Source of the DNA: Rheum nobile
Taxonomy: Eukaryota; Streptophyta; Magnoliopsida; Caryophyllales; Polygonaceae
Direction of reading: 5' to 3'
NCBI GenBank assembly: GCA_027886185.1
Contig: WOAB01000563.1
Coordinates: 9,858,001 to 9,922,000, forward strand
Length of the DNA: 64,000 bases
The number at the start of each line of letters is the position of its first letter. Position 1 is the first letter of the stretch. Shown here piece after piece: positions 12,557 through 22,984 of this stretch. The notes beneath the pieces were generated by a model that worked only from the letters and a program-made list of their open reading frames with translations, was not told where the DNA came from and did not search any database. Position numbers and translations under genes: made by a program.

Positions 12557-13669
12557 CCAAAACTGTCAGGTTGAAAGTCAAGGTCGCCGGAGTTCTGACA
12601 ATCGCCCCGATTTTCTTTGCCACGCGTTGTTTGCTTCGCTTGGTGGATTAGCTGATGCTTAGCCATTAGTTGGCTATTTAAGGAGGAGGATTGGTTGAGA
12701 ATGGGCACAAAACCGAGCTCTAATCTCCTCCCAAACGTCTCGCCGGAATTTCGAGCTTGTCGCCGGAATCTTTTGAGCTCTCGTCTGAGCTTCGTTGGGG
12801 TTGTTTGGTGATTGCAAAGTGATCCCTTGGTGGTCCAAGGAAGCATAGAACCCAAAGCAAGCCAAAAGGGGTTCAAACCCGTCGTCGGGGGTGAGTTTTA
12901 TGCTCTCGTAAAATCCTCCAGTGTTCATGGTGGCGACCGCCGTAAGAAAGGAGGCGACTGCCGCCCAGAGGTTTTGGCCTGTTTCGGCCTTGGCTTCTGT
13001 GGCATTCGATCGGACCTCGTTCCTTTCGATTCCTTTCGTATTCTTTTAGATTCAAGTATGTAGATATTGAATCTAACTTAGGGTTTTTTTATGGGTCGAT
13101 CCAAAGGAATCTGTGGTCTCAGATCTATCCATGTGTCGAGCCCGGAAACCCGTTGTCGCCTCCAAGCTTCGTTCAAGCTCTCGCCAAATCTATTCCAGGC
13201 AAGTGGCGGTTCGCTCTTGCTCATCATTCCATACTTCCATTAATTATCAATTGTTAGTTGTTAATTAATTTGGAATGATTTACTATTTGCGTTGGGAATA
13301 GTTTTGTTAAATGATATGATTAAAAAGGAGACATTATAATAGGTTGTATATCTGTTAGAACAACGCTATTATATATGTGATTAAAACATGATATTATACT
13401 AGGTTGTATATCTGCTAGAACAACGCTAGTGTAGATATATGTTTTTGATGTTGGCCTTGATGACTGTGATGTGGATTATTACTGTGTTGAACTGTTTAGT
13501 TAGCACGAGTATTCTTAGGAACGCTATGTACCTTATGGGGGTTTAGCTGTTTCTTTATAACTAGTACTTGGTGGATTTTTTCCCAGTACTCTCTAAGGTC
13601 ATGACCATGCCCTTACTCAGGGTGGTGCACTTAGCTAGTGCCAAATCTTTTGGGATTTATTCCCTCTGG

Positions 13670-13754
13670 TATCTCTTGTGAGGAGATCTGATATCTCTTG
13701 TGAGGAGATCTGATATCTCTTGTTAGGAGATCCGATATCTCTTGTGGGGAGATT
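13670..13754. repeat. 22-bp tandem repeat, about four units
   Basis: The unit TATCTCTTGTGAGGAGATCT (plus two bases) repeats with minor changes. Each unit contains an internal AGATCT palindrome. Confidence 0.8.
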
Positions 13755-16364
13755 TAAAAGCTTATAATGTGATGATCGCTTTGGAATTAAATGAGATAAG
13801 TGTCGTTGTCGCACATAATTAATATACCCTTGGGCGAGTAGTGCAGCTAGGCGATAGTGCAGCTAGGAAATCTCGTCCTAACTTTTAAATCGCTTGTATG
13901 CGATACTGTGATTCTGTGATTAATTAATGTTCCCTAACATTTGTCATGTTTCCGATAAGGCTCATTTCGTTGGAGTCTTCTTTTGGGATTGATTGTTGTG
14001 AGACTCGGTCTTCAGAATCTTCTCTTAATCATGCCTTTTCATGTATTCTAGTTGGAGTATGGTCGTTGACTATCGTCATCGGTTTTGATTCGAGAAGCGA
14101 TGAGTCTAACCTAATACGACTACTTCGAACCACTCTGCTTTGTACCCTTGCGTAGTCTTTCATTAGACTAACCAACCGTAATTGTTCTCTGTATGGTTGG
14201 CTGGTGTCATCCGTTCGATTCGGCACATCAGATAAGTTGCCGTCCTGTGAAGGCTAGAACGACTATAGAGGCGAACGGTGTTTTGACAAGTTTTTTAGGT
14301 TAAGATCCTTGGTGGGTGATCATTGCGATCAAGACCCTTTTTGTTGTTATTTTAAAGACTTCCGCTGTAATGATTCTGATTATGTATTTCTGATGTATTT
14401 TGTTGTATTTGGAATTATGTTGTAATTCCGAGACTTTGGTTTTAATGAAAGTTATGATATTTTGTATTATGACTGTGGTTTGATGATTTATATCAACTGG
14501 AAAAGCCTTGGGTGACATCGGACAGTACGTCTGAGGTCACTAGCGGTAATACTTTCAAGAGGTTATTTGGGGGTGTTACACACGCAGTAAGGGATGAAGA
14601 CTTCGGCTTCAAGGATCAAGCCGGATTACGCGAAGATATGGAGAGAGAAAACCTGATTGTGTTATCTTAGGAATCTTTCCTAAGATAAGGCAATTGGAGA
14701 GAGAAGAAGAACATCCTTCCGATTGGATTAATTAAGGAACTCTTTCCTTAATTAATATAATCGGTTGGGATATTATTCTTCCAACAAAATCATATCTTTT
14801 GTAATCCGATTTTAGAATATCCTATCTTGTTATGATTAGGGTTTAGCCGAGTTGTATTTAAGTGAAGTGAGGATTCATTTCTTAGGTACGGCTTTGAACG
14901 ACGAAAAAAAAAAAGAGAACGAAAAAGAGAAAGAAAAGAAGTGAGGTGTGTGTAAGTCTTTGAGGGTTGAGTTCGATTCATCGTTGTAGAAGAGTCTTCG
15001 AGTCTAGCTGGTTGTTTAGAGGTCGAAGTCCAGGATACAAGTGTAATCGAACAAGAAATCAATAAGACAAGTACACGCTTCCAAATCCTCTCAAGTGGAA
15101 GCTTGAAGGTAGTGGTTTTTCCTTGAGAAGCTAGTTTTGCTAATCAGGGTTTCCACTATACATCATGAGTTCGTTCGTTATCTTTCTTGTTGTTTTTAAT
15201 CCGCTGTAACTTCTGTGGGAACAAAGCTTTTGTTCCCTCAGATGTAACTCTAACGATCCAACAGACCTGTTCAAAAAAAATCGACTTACTACATGCATAC
15301 CTGGACATGTTGATGACCATCCCATGTAAGAACCAAATCTTCATCTTGTTTTTGGGCACCTTGATGAGTCTAGTGCTCCCCCCCCGTGTAGACATGCGTG
15401 GTTAACAAGGCCATTTCATCGGTGGTGGGGGATAATTCCCCATCCGAGTATACATGTAGGATCCGAGTAAACCTGTAGGTAGACCTTAATGAATGAGTCC
15501 GGCATTTTTGCGAAAGAGTTTTTGGAGTTTGAGAGAGGAGTTTTAGAGAGATTTGGAGGATTTGTGAGGGATTTGCAGAAGGCATGCCCGATATTTATAC
15601 ACAAAGATGAGTGGAGAGTAGAGTTAATGACAAGTAGTTGGGGAAGTAAGGGTTAAGGGTCTTTCATTGAAAATTAAGAGGGGTCAAATCGGATATGCAT
15701 TGGAAAGGATCACTTTGGAGAAGATTTATTCAAAAGCTTAGGTTTATGTACTTAAAATGACCTGACAAACCTAAATATTTATTGTAAGACTTCAATATGG
15801 CCTGACTTAATTCAAAATTTTGCAAAGCTTTGGTTTTATTCGAGAACTAACCCCGCCATTTTAAACGGTTTTATGCGCTTTTTAAACCGTTTTAAAGGCT
15901 ATTTTTTCGGTTTATAAACCGTTTAAATGTAGGAAATATTAGGTTAATGTCGGAAGTTTTTAAACCGTTTTAAATTGGCTCATTAAAAGTCTGATGTTTG
16001 GTTCAATTCCGCCCTAAACCATAACTCCTAATCCTCCTTATGGTGTATCTTGCTCTGGCTATGCAAAAGTTGGAGAATATTGACTCAAATGTGCATGTAT
16101 GAAAATTGCTTGAAAAAGCTTTGGTTTATGTACTAAAAATGACCTGACAAATCGGGTTTTTGGCGTGTAAAACTGAGAAAGATGATGACCTGACACACAT
16201 CACATCAGCATTGAAATCTCATTTCTTTAATAAAAACAAAAAAATAAGTAAAAATTCATATTTGCACAGAAGAAAGAACATCAAATAGGAGAAAGAGGTA
16301 TAACACCCTCTTCGAAAAGAAAGGAATCGAGAGTAACATCAAAGAGGAAACGAGAGGAAATTAT

Positions 16365-17066
16365 ATGATGACAAAAGGATGGACACAAGGAAACTCATCT
16401 GCCAATTCAAATTCGTGGAGGAGAGGGCACGCAGCCGGTGAATCATCAACTCGAAGATGTTTCCATGGCCTCCCTGCAACAATACAAACTTGCAAATACA
16501 CTCAAAATTTGGGAAAACAGTTCATTATGAAAGGTAATATTGAATTTGAATTTTAGGATTTTGATTTAGGATTTGGGTTATAGATTTAGGGTTCTAATTT
16601 GAGGCTTTTTCAATTAGGGTATAATTTGGGGTTTTTGAATTTGGTGCAAAATTTAGACTAACGATGTATTATTGTGAGAGATGATTTAGACTTTCAATTG
16701 GTAATTCAATTGGGATTTGATTTAGACTTAAACTAAGTTCTTGGACGATTTCACTGATAGTTGCTAATTTGATTGGTTTAATTTTGTATTGAACCATAGG
16801 CAGGTCAGAATTGCAAATACTTCAAATGGGTGGATGGTCAAGCTTATGATTTTGGAGCCAATGAGACTATTGAAAGCGTAAGAGTTCTTGAAGATCACGG
16901 GACAACCTCTACGCTTATTTACCCGCATCTTTCGACTTCAAGTAATGATACTATGAAGATCAAAATAGAAAATTTAGTGTTGAAAGATGTACTTGGTGTG
17001 GTGGTACTTGTGGTGTTAGTTGTTGTGCTAGTTGTCCAATTTGTAACCTTATTGGTTAAAATATGA
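16365..17066 (+). CDS. GRF-zinc-finger-like ORF with C-terminal membrane segment
   Basis: Two exons, 16365-16533 and 16804-17066 (donor AAAG/GTAATA, acceptor GGCAG/GTC), join in frame to 143 residues. The start follows AATTAT and is the first ATG. Residues about 28-66 resemble a GRF-type zinc finger (GLPATIQTC ... GQNCKYFKWVDG), but the usual CxC reads CFH and the FYGC part reads FIMK, so metal binding is probably lost. The last ~25 residues are a Val/Leu run (VVVLVVLVVVLVVQF), a likely membrane anchor. Such proteins are common in plant genomes, often in transposon cargo. It lies between the minus-strand MULE-1 genes and has no stop, unlike its neighbours. Confidence 0.6.
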
Positions 17067-17189
17067 TAATTAGTCATAAGCTTATAATTAGCAAGACAAT
17101 GTATTTTATAGGGTCCGTCATAAGGTTATGTACTTGGTGTGGTGGTACTGTCCTCCTTATGGTGTATCCAGCTCTTGACTAAAATGTGC

Positions 17190-17400
17190 ATGTCTGCAAA
17201 TTGCTTGAAAAGCTTAGGTTTATGTACTTATTGACAAACCGGGTTCTTTGCATGTAAAACGAGAATATGTCCTGACTTAAGCACCATATTGCTTGAAAAG
17301 CTTAGGTTTATGTACTGCAAATGACCTGACAAACCGGGTTTTTTGCATGTAAAATGAGAATATGTCCTGACTTAAGCACCATATTGCTTGAAAAAATCCT
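17190..17400. repeat. Two-unit tandem repeat with TGACCTGAC / TGTCCTGAC words
   Basis: Units start near 17202 and 17290. Each contains GCTTGAAAAGCTTAGGTTTA, then CAAACCGGGTT, then ATATGTCCTGACTTAAGC. Looser copies lie near 15722 and 16109. Confidence 0.75.
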
Positions 17401-18749
17401 AGAAATTGTAAACACAAGTTTGTAACCATCCTGAAAACACGAGCTTCCAAATTAAAATACAATTACAACATGTCTTCCTTGCCAAATGGTACCCAACAAA
17501 CTTAAATTCCCTAAGCAAGCTAAATTTCCCCAAATCAAACAAATGTCTTTAAACACCATCCCAACGACATCTAAAATTACTTTGAGCCATTTGATTTCTG
17601 TGTCCATCTACGAATTTGTCGGACGCAAGATCCATGTTTGTCATGCCAAGCATCAACAACTCAATGTGCTTCAAGTGTAGACCCCACAATCTCCTCTGCA
17701 AGATGTACAAAAGCAGTTAGAATGTATATCAATTGTAGTTTGATAAAGATTTATCATTGCATTAATACACATATACTTACCCGCGCTTGTTCTGTTTAAT
17801 GTTATCATGATGAGACACCGACATTGGCTTGTCCAATAATGGTTCACATCTCTTTGCCAGTGGCTCGTACATCTTGACATACCTTTGAACAGTTTCAATG
17901 ACGGGCTGGATCATCTCGAAAATATCCTTGTCTGAGTACATATCCACATTGCAATCATACACCGTCACACACCAGTCGCATAGTTCAATTTCTAAGGCAA
18001 ACCAGTGGGACTATGTGATTTTGAAGGGCACATATATGCTTTCCGCATCATCCCATCTCTTGCCATAATCAGCCGGACATGCACCCTTCATGTATTTCAT
18101 CACTGCATCCTCACCTTTACATGGAAAGTCCTTCTGGAAGCGATTGAACTCAGAGGTGACCAAGGTTTGCCAAAAGGTGTCAAGCACAACCACCTTCGAA
18201 AACCGCTCCGGATCCTCTGAAATCCTTTGACGATAAAGGAACATCATTTGCTCTAGATGTTGTAATGGTGCAATAATGTTAATGTATCCACTGAAAACGA
18301 TGTTACAAATGCATAATATTTTAAAAGGATGCATTGGAATATTACCTCACTGACCAACCAGTTCTTTGGGGCAAATAATTTCTCAAAGAACTACTTATCC
18401 AACGCTTGCCCATTCGGTCCAATTCGGGGTTCAATACTGCATGATGATACATATTCATTTGAATAAGAAACAAGGCAAACATGTAAATATTTAGACTTTT
18501 TCATGACAGTTTAGTACATATACATGCAATATATAAGTCTGTCAGTCCATAAGGAATCATTTTCAAGTCATATTACTAACAGTCATGCCATATAATATTT
18601 TGACATTTAGTTCATTGTCAGTCCATAAAGAATCATTTTCAGGTCATATTACTAACAATCAGGCCATATAACATTTTGACATTTAGTTCATTATTAAGTT
18701 AAGTAGAATGGTTTGGCTCACTATCCAACTCGTGAGTGCGAGTTGGATA

Positions 18750-19330
18750 TTTCCTTTTCTGCACTTGGTGACCCTTGGCCTTTCCCCGCTTCCTCGGCAC
18801 ATTCCCTTCCTTGGTCTCCCCTTCATCATCCCACATGTCATCACAATCAGCATGTGATACTTTCTCACCTTGTACTTCAGTCCCAGCCTCAACACCTCGC
18901 TCATCAACCTTGGTCCCTCCCTCCACATCATCTCCCTTTGCTACCTCCTCAGCATCCACACTTCCATCATCAATCTTTCTTCCTCCCTCCATAACATCTC
19001 CCTTTGGTTCCTCCATAACTCCTTCATCAACCTTGCTGAGTCCCTCCACATCTCCATTTGGTTCCTCTACAACTCTGTCATCAACCTTGATCCCTCCCTC
19101 CACATCATCTCCCTTTGCTACCTCCTCAACATCCATACCTCTGTCATCAATCTTGCTTCCTCCCTCCACAACATCTTCCATTGGTTCCTCTACAACTCTG
19201 TCATCAACCTTGTTGAGTCCCTCCACAACTCCGTCATCCACACCCTCATCAGACACTGCTTTTATTTCCACCTCATCTTGTGTCGCCACCACAGTCCCAT
19301 CATACACCACCTGAAGTGGTGTTGTCTCAT
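18750..19330 (-). repeat. Degenerate acidic repeat in the DUF1985-Ulp1 gene
   Basis: Protein-level units of roughly 18-40 residues alternate as VEG..K.DDRVVEEP..DV and DAEEVAKGDDVEGG. At DNA level they appear as repeated words such as CTCCCTCCACATCATCTCCC on the plus strand. Confidence 0.7.
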
Positions 19331-19611
19331 TAACCAACTCCTCATTTGCCTCATTTACCCCCTCCTCAGTTGTTACCCCCCGTAGTATTATAGTCGTCCG
19401 GATAAGAAATGATAGTGAATCTGTTGCATCCCTTTGAACTTCTTGCTCATTTACCATTGCAACATCTTCACCCGCCTTTTCCTAACAACCTACATTATCT
19501 ACAGCATCACCATATGGGGGTGATCCAACCTTCTTCATCTCCCATTGTCCACCAGTTAACACAATTGTACCATCATCTTGCTCTCCATCCATTGTCTCCT
19601 GAAACGATGAT

Positions 19612-19700
19612 ATATGGTCTGAAATAAGCAAATATGTTTTGAAATGTGCATAAATGGACTGAAATGTACATATATGGACTGAACTGTGCATATATAAACT
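19612..19700. repeat. 20-bp tandem repeat in an intron
   Basis: Four to five units of about 20 bp (ATATGGACTGAAATGTGCAT type) lie between the exon ending at 19718 and the one starting at 19598. The core GGACTGAA is one step from the element's CCTGA motif. Confidence 0.7.
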
Positions 19701-20487
19701 GAAAAAGTTGGGCATACCTCATCAGACTCTCCCTGTTACTCATTTCCTTCGTCATCTTCAGACTCTGATTTTTCCTCTTCTTCATCTTCATGCTCTAACT
19801 CATCACTCTGATCTGTTGACTTCACCTTCCTCATGCTCTTCTGGTGTTGTGTACTGTTGGGTTCATCATCACTTTTAACCTCCCTAGACTCTGGCTCCTG
19901 GTGTTCTATAATGTCTTCATCACTGGATGAAAAGGCCACTGTTCTACGAGCTTTGCCTTTTATGAACTTCTTTAACTCAAGGACTTCCTCCCTTAATAGA
20001 TCATGCTTTTCATTCAGAGTTCGCATCGTGTCAAGCAATTCATTCAAACAACACATCAATTGCCTTTAGTCCAAACCCTCAATGTTTACAGCTTGCCCTC
20101 CCTTACCAACTCCTTTATTCTTTTTACCAGCCCTTTTTCTTTTTGGCTTCAGTTGCTTAACAATCTGATCCAAGGATTTGTGTCCTTCCTCCTCCGGAAA
20201 GTAACAGCTTTCTCGCAAGTCCTCTTCATCCTCCTTAGCAAGGATTTGTTTAGCAGCAAAAGTCCCCTCTAGGGCATCCGTAACCGAATCCAAGCTTGGC
20301 CTACTCATTTTCAGCCACCTCACACCTCGAGGCTGCACAAGTTTATTAAGCTTCTGGGCAAACGTTTTGCCAATATGGGGCACTACCTCATACAACCATA
20401 TCTGAAACAAACATAATTGAAATTAAACCACAATTATGACCACAAATACTACCTAAAATTTTACATATTCAAGTACTAACACATTAC

Positions 20488-21900
20488 CTGAAACACCATC
20501 GGAAAACCCCTTATGGTGTATCCTGCTTTGGCTTTGTCAGAAACTGCAAGTGCAGCCTTAATTGAGTCCAGTCTTGTGTCCAAAGCAGTAGCCAGACTTT
20601 GATGGAGGTCAATATAAGCACTCCTACCCCATGGGAAATTATTAAAATGATCCAAGTCTTGGATCAATTTCACATGCAAGGGTCTGACCTTCCTCTTCTT
20701 ATCACCCCCCAGTACAACACCCTCAAGAATTAACAACAAAGCCATCTTCATCTTGAATACATTGTCCTCCCGATACGAGATAAACTTGGTTAAAATGTTA
20801 GAGATTGTAATACTCCTCACTCCAAAAAAATCAAACACTGCTTTTTTATCCTCCAATGTGTCCTCCTCATCCGGCATGCCACAATTCAGTCCTGTTATAA
20901 GTCTAAACTCCTCCATTGAAAACCTACATGGTTTTCCACCAAGATCATACCATGTCTCCCACTTCTTTTTTGTCTCCAGTTGCCTAAACAAAACATGGTG
21001 AATCAACTGTGCAGACAGCTTCAAGTTCTTCATAATTTTTATAATTGGGCCAAAGGGCCCCTGTAGAACTATTTGCCAGTTTGCACAGCTTAATGTGTTC
21101 TCAATACAAGTCAGATATTAAAGCCTTGAATTCTGATTGATCCGACCAAAAAACAACTCCTCATAATGCCACTTGTACTTTATCTGTAACGAATGACATT
21201 CACAAATACATGACATTCATATTCACATAAAGAAAAAAAGGCATCATCTTACTTCATGACATCTTACTTTGTCAGGTAAGATATATGTTTCAGGACAAAT
21301 AAGACTTTGTCAGACTACATTTTGTTTTGTCAGGCCAAATGGAAGTTCTTCAGGTCACTCAGGCTATTATGATTTCTACACTGTCACAATCTTTACCCTA
21401 GACCATAACCCCTACAATTTTGTATCAACATGAATCACCTTAATTTGGATTTATCAGGTCATTCAGGCTAGTATAACTTTCTAATCAAACATCTGAATAT
21501 ATATATGTTTCAGACTACTTGTGTGTTTGTCAAGCGAAATAGACAAATTTTCAGGTCATATCACACAACAACACTTTATCAAACTTTATGAAGCTTTTAT
21601 CTCCCACTTCTTTTTTCAAACATAATTTGAGCTACAAAGTTTTTCAGGTTATATCACACAACAACACTTTACAACAACACTTTATCAAACTTTATGAAGC
21701 TTTTATCTCCCACTTTTTTTTTCAAACATAATTTGAGCTGCAAAGTTTTTCATGTTATATCACACAACAACACCATGCTATGTTTTTTACAGAGTAATTC
21801 ATGCTCTGTTTTTCATTACCAGCATACAGTTTTTATCCAGACCTAAACCTAGCATGCATCACAAATTTCAGACAAAATTATACTTTTTTCAGGTAAGTAA
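20488..21900. other. MULE-1 noncoding DNA with TCAGGTCA motifs
   Basis: The intron 21184-21921 is packed with TCAGG words, including exact TCAGGTCA at 21350, 21454 and 21551. Imperfect direct repeats occur around 21585-21760 (TTTATGAAGCTTTTATCTCC twice). Confidence 0.55.
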
Positions 21901-22529
21901 GACTTATTCAAGAGAACTTACCCCGCCAACCGACTTCGATGGCTCCTTCCTCGATCTCTTGCCTGTGGGTTCTTCAGCCTCCGACAATCTCGGTTTCTTC
22001 TTCTGTATCGGAACGACTGGACTGGGTGATTCTTCTTCCTCTGAAGAGTTGTAGGCTCTCTTCATTCTACCAGTCGCCACAGTAGCCGACTTCGCCTGCG
22101 TCGGTTGTTCTTCTGGGTCTTCAACCCTCTTTCTCTTCGCAACAGTAGACGCCTTCACCTTCTCTTCTCTAGCTTTCGCCGACTTCAAGCCTCTTGTCTT
22201 AACCATTCTCGATTTGGGGATTTAGGTTTAAAAATAAAATCGATTGATTTAGGGCTTCAGGAAACAGATTCGGGGAAGAAAGGGAAAAGGGAGGTTAACG
22301 GACATGCTATTCTTGAGAGTCGAAAAGATTTGGGGAAGAAAGGGAAAAGGGAAATGATGAACTACAAGTTGGGTTTTTTGACTACCGGTTGAACAGGTAC
22401 TGGATTAGGCAAAACTGCAAATCTTTTAAACATAAGGCTGTTATAACCCTCCATTAACCACTCTTTTGTTTTTTGAAAAAGTTTTATTCACTTTTTATTT
22501 TACCTTTTTTGTTTTGAAAAGATTTGCAG

Positions 22530-22614
22530 TTTTTTGGTACTTTTGCAATTCTTTTAAAATGCCGGTATTTTTGCAAGTAGCTATCAAAAACTCGGTAGTT
22601 TTTGCAATTCCCCC
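22530..22614 (-). repeat. MULE-1 right terminal inverted repeat
   Basis: The reverse complement starts GGGGGAATTGCAAAAACTAC and matches the left terminal repeat. It is followed by TCTTTGAAA, the second copy of the target duplication. Confidence 0.8.
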
Positions 22615-22629
22615 TCTTTGAAATGAGTT

Positions 22630-22984
22630 AGTGCTTGTTTGGTTGAACGTAGGAATTGTAATTCCTAGGAAGTTACTTTTCATGAATTAAAATCCAGTGA
22701 ATTGTACTTTCAGAGATTTAAAGAAAATATGTTTGGCTGAATTTTACAATGCGTAAATTAAAATGGGGAAATTTGAGATTTTATATGTAAAATAGTAGAA
22801 GTATAACTTACCTAGGGGAAAATAGGTAAGTCTACTTCCTGCGTTTTGCAGGAATTTAAAATCTCAGAAAATTAACTTCTTGTGATTTTCTTCAAGATTT
22901 TTTCCAATCAAATACAGATTTTCTATCCTATTTTCTATGATATTTCAATTTATGGGAATTCAATTGTCAACAAAACAAGTACTT
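22630..22984. mobile_element. MITE-like element (hAT-type suspected)
   Basis: The left end AGTGCTTGTTTGGTTGA and the reverse complement of the right end AGTACTTGTTTTGTTGA are imperfect inverted repeats that continue toward GGAATT. About 355 bp, no ORF. I could not define a target duplication, so the family is uncertain. It lies immediately next to the MULE-1 target duplication. Confidence 0.5.

Larger units (their letters stand above)
12143..14580 (+). mobile_element. 2.4-kb solo LTR, probably Ty3/gypsy
   Basis: Begins TGTAATATCCC and ends GGGGTGTTACA. It is flanked by CACGC at 12138-12142 and 14581-14585, an exact 5-bp duplication, and has no internal region, so it is a solo LTR from recombination between two LTRs. 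The TGTAATA...TGTTACA ends and large size fit chromovirus-type gypsy LTRs. A TATTTAAG promoter-like box is near 12674. It also carries GGCGACCGCC repeats (12384-12556) and a 22-bp tandem array (13670-13754). Confidence 0.88.
5319..15263 (+). mobile_element. Copia (Sirevirus-like) retroelement with inverted outer LTRs
   Basis: The flanking GACCT occurs at 5314-5318 and 15264-15268, a perfect 5-bp duplication. The internal region reads on the plus strand: primer-binding site (6635), gag (6689-8643), no recognisable pol, an envelope-like ORF (9835-11480), polypurine tract (11890-11903). The right LTR (11904-15263) is in the expected plus orientation (TGTTGAATTCC to GATCCAACA). The left LTR (5319-6232) is reversed (TGTTGGATCG to GGAATTCAACA). 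Both outer termini are therefore the same LTR end (U5). Between left LTR and primer site lie a gypsy gag fragment and a 62-bp reversed LTR piece. A solo copy of the same LTR lies at 44633-45558. Confidence 0.85.
11904..15263 (+). repeat. Right LTR of the copia element, interrupted
   Basis: LTR sequence occupies 11904-12142 and 14586-15263, with 12143-14585 being an inserted solo LTR plus its target duplication. It ends GATCCAACA, directly followed by GACCT. The 90-residue ORF visible here on the complement recurs in the other two LTR copies simply because the LTRs are alike. Confidence 0.9.
5150..15570 (-). pseudogene. Broken minus-strand MULE-1 gene, split by the retroelement
   Basis: Read leftward, a TATAAATA box (complement of 15588-15596) is followed by a start near 15508 (MPDSFIKVYL), then VYSDGELSPT and THVYTGG in another frame, then STRLIKVPKNKMKIWF to 15264. 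The reading continues across the retroelement at 5313 with LDSGQRYLQPL, a TAG, then DDNVADLVRLGEKIAGVKVY. The arrangement (short N-terminal beta region, then a KVYV element) resembles the PB1-like N-terminus common in MULE proteins, but I cannot prove that. At least one frameshift and two stops are present. The retroelement insertion removed nothing except for the GACCT duplication. What lay downstream is unrecognisable. Confidence 0.45.
17600..22206 (-). pseudogene. DUF1985-Ulp1 protease-like MULE gene, broken
   Basis: Exon 1 is 22206-21922 (MVKTRGLKSAKAREEK, basic, nuclear-type). Exon 2, 21183-20488, holds DUF1985 (FRLITGLNCGMPDEED). Exon 3 starts at 20401 (IWLYEVVPHIGKTF) and runs into a coiled, acidic linker to 19718. 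From 19598 comes a long acidic repeat region. The Ulp1 (C48) protease domain is near 18440-17670: FFEKLFAPKNW, then SHWFALEIEL (catalytic His), VYDCN (Asp), RGDCGVYT (Cys). Stops: TAA in exon 2 near 21110, near 20064 and near 19734, TAG near 19490, 18390 and 18020, and a frameshift right after GVYT. DUF1985-Ulp1 proteins are known cargo of plant MULEs. A SUMO-protease role is only presumed. This copy is dead. Confidence 0.82.
394..22614. mobile_element. MULE-1: 22-kb Mutator-like element with nested insertions
   Basis: The left end (394 onward, starting GGCGTAATGAC) aligns over about 85 bp with the reverse complement of the right end (22614 leftward, starting GGGGGAATTGC). Both share GATAGCTACT-GCAAAAA-ACCGG and a GCAAAAGTACCAA block. 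The flanks are TATTTGAAA (385-393) and TCTTTGAAA (22615-22623), a 9-bp duplication with one mismatch, the length typical of MULEs. Without the 9.95-kb retroelement at 5319-15268 the element would be about 12.3 kb. Cargo from left to right: MuDR-type transposase (+), a broken second gene (-), a GRF-like ORF (+), a DUF1985/Ulp1 gene (-). Most genes carry stops or frameshifts, so this is an old, non-autonomous copy. Confidence 0.83.

Noticed and set aside
13670..13754. CRISPR-like regular repeats
   Set aside because: The units abut without spacers and the genome is plant nuclear DNA. A simple tandem repeat.
12138..14585. Possible host DNA between the two halves of the right LTR
   Set aside because: The TG...CA ends and exact CACGC duplication show that it is an inserted solo LTR.
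18713..19385. Overlapping plus-strand Ser/Pro- and His-rich ORFs
   Set aside because: They are shadows of the acidic repeat region on the minus strand (GAT/GAG codons read backwards).
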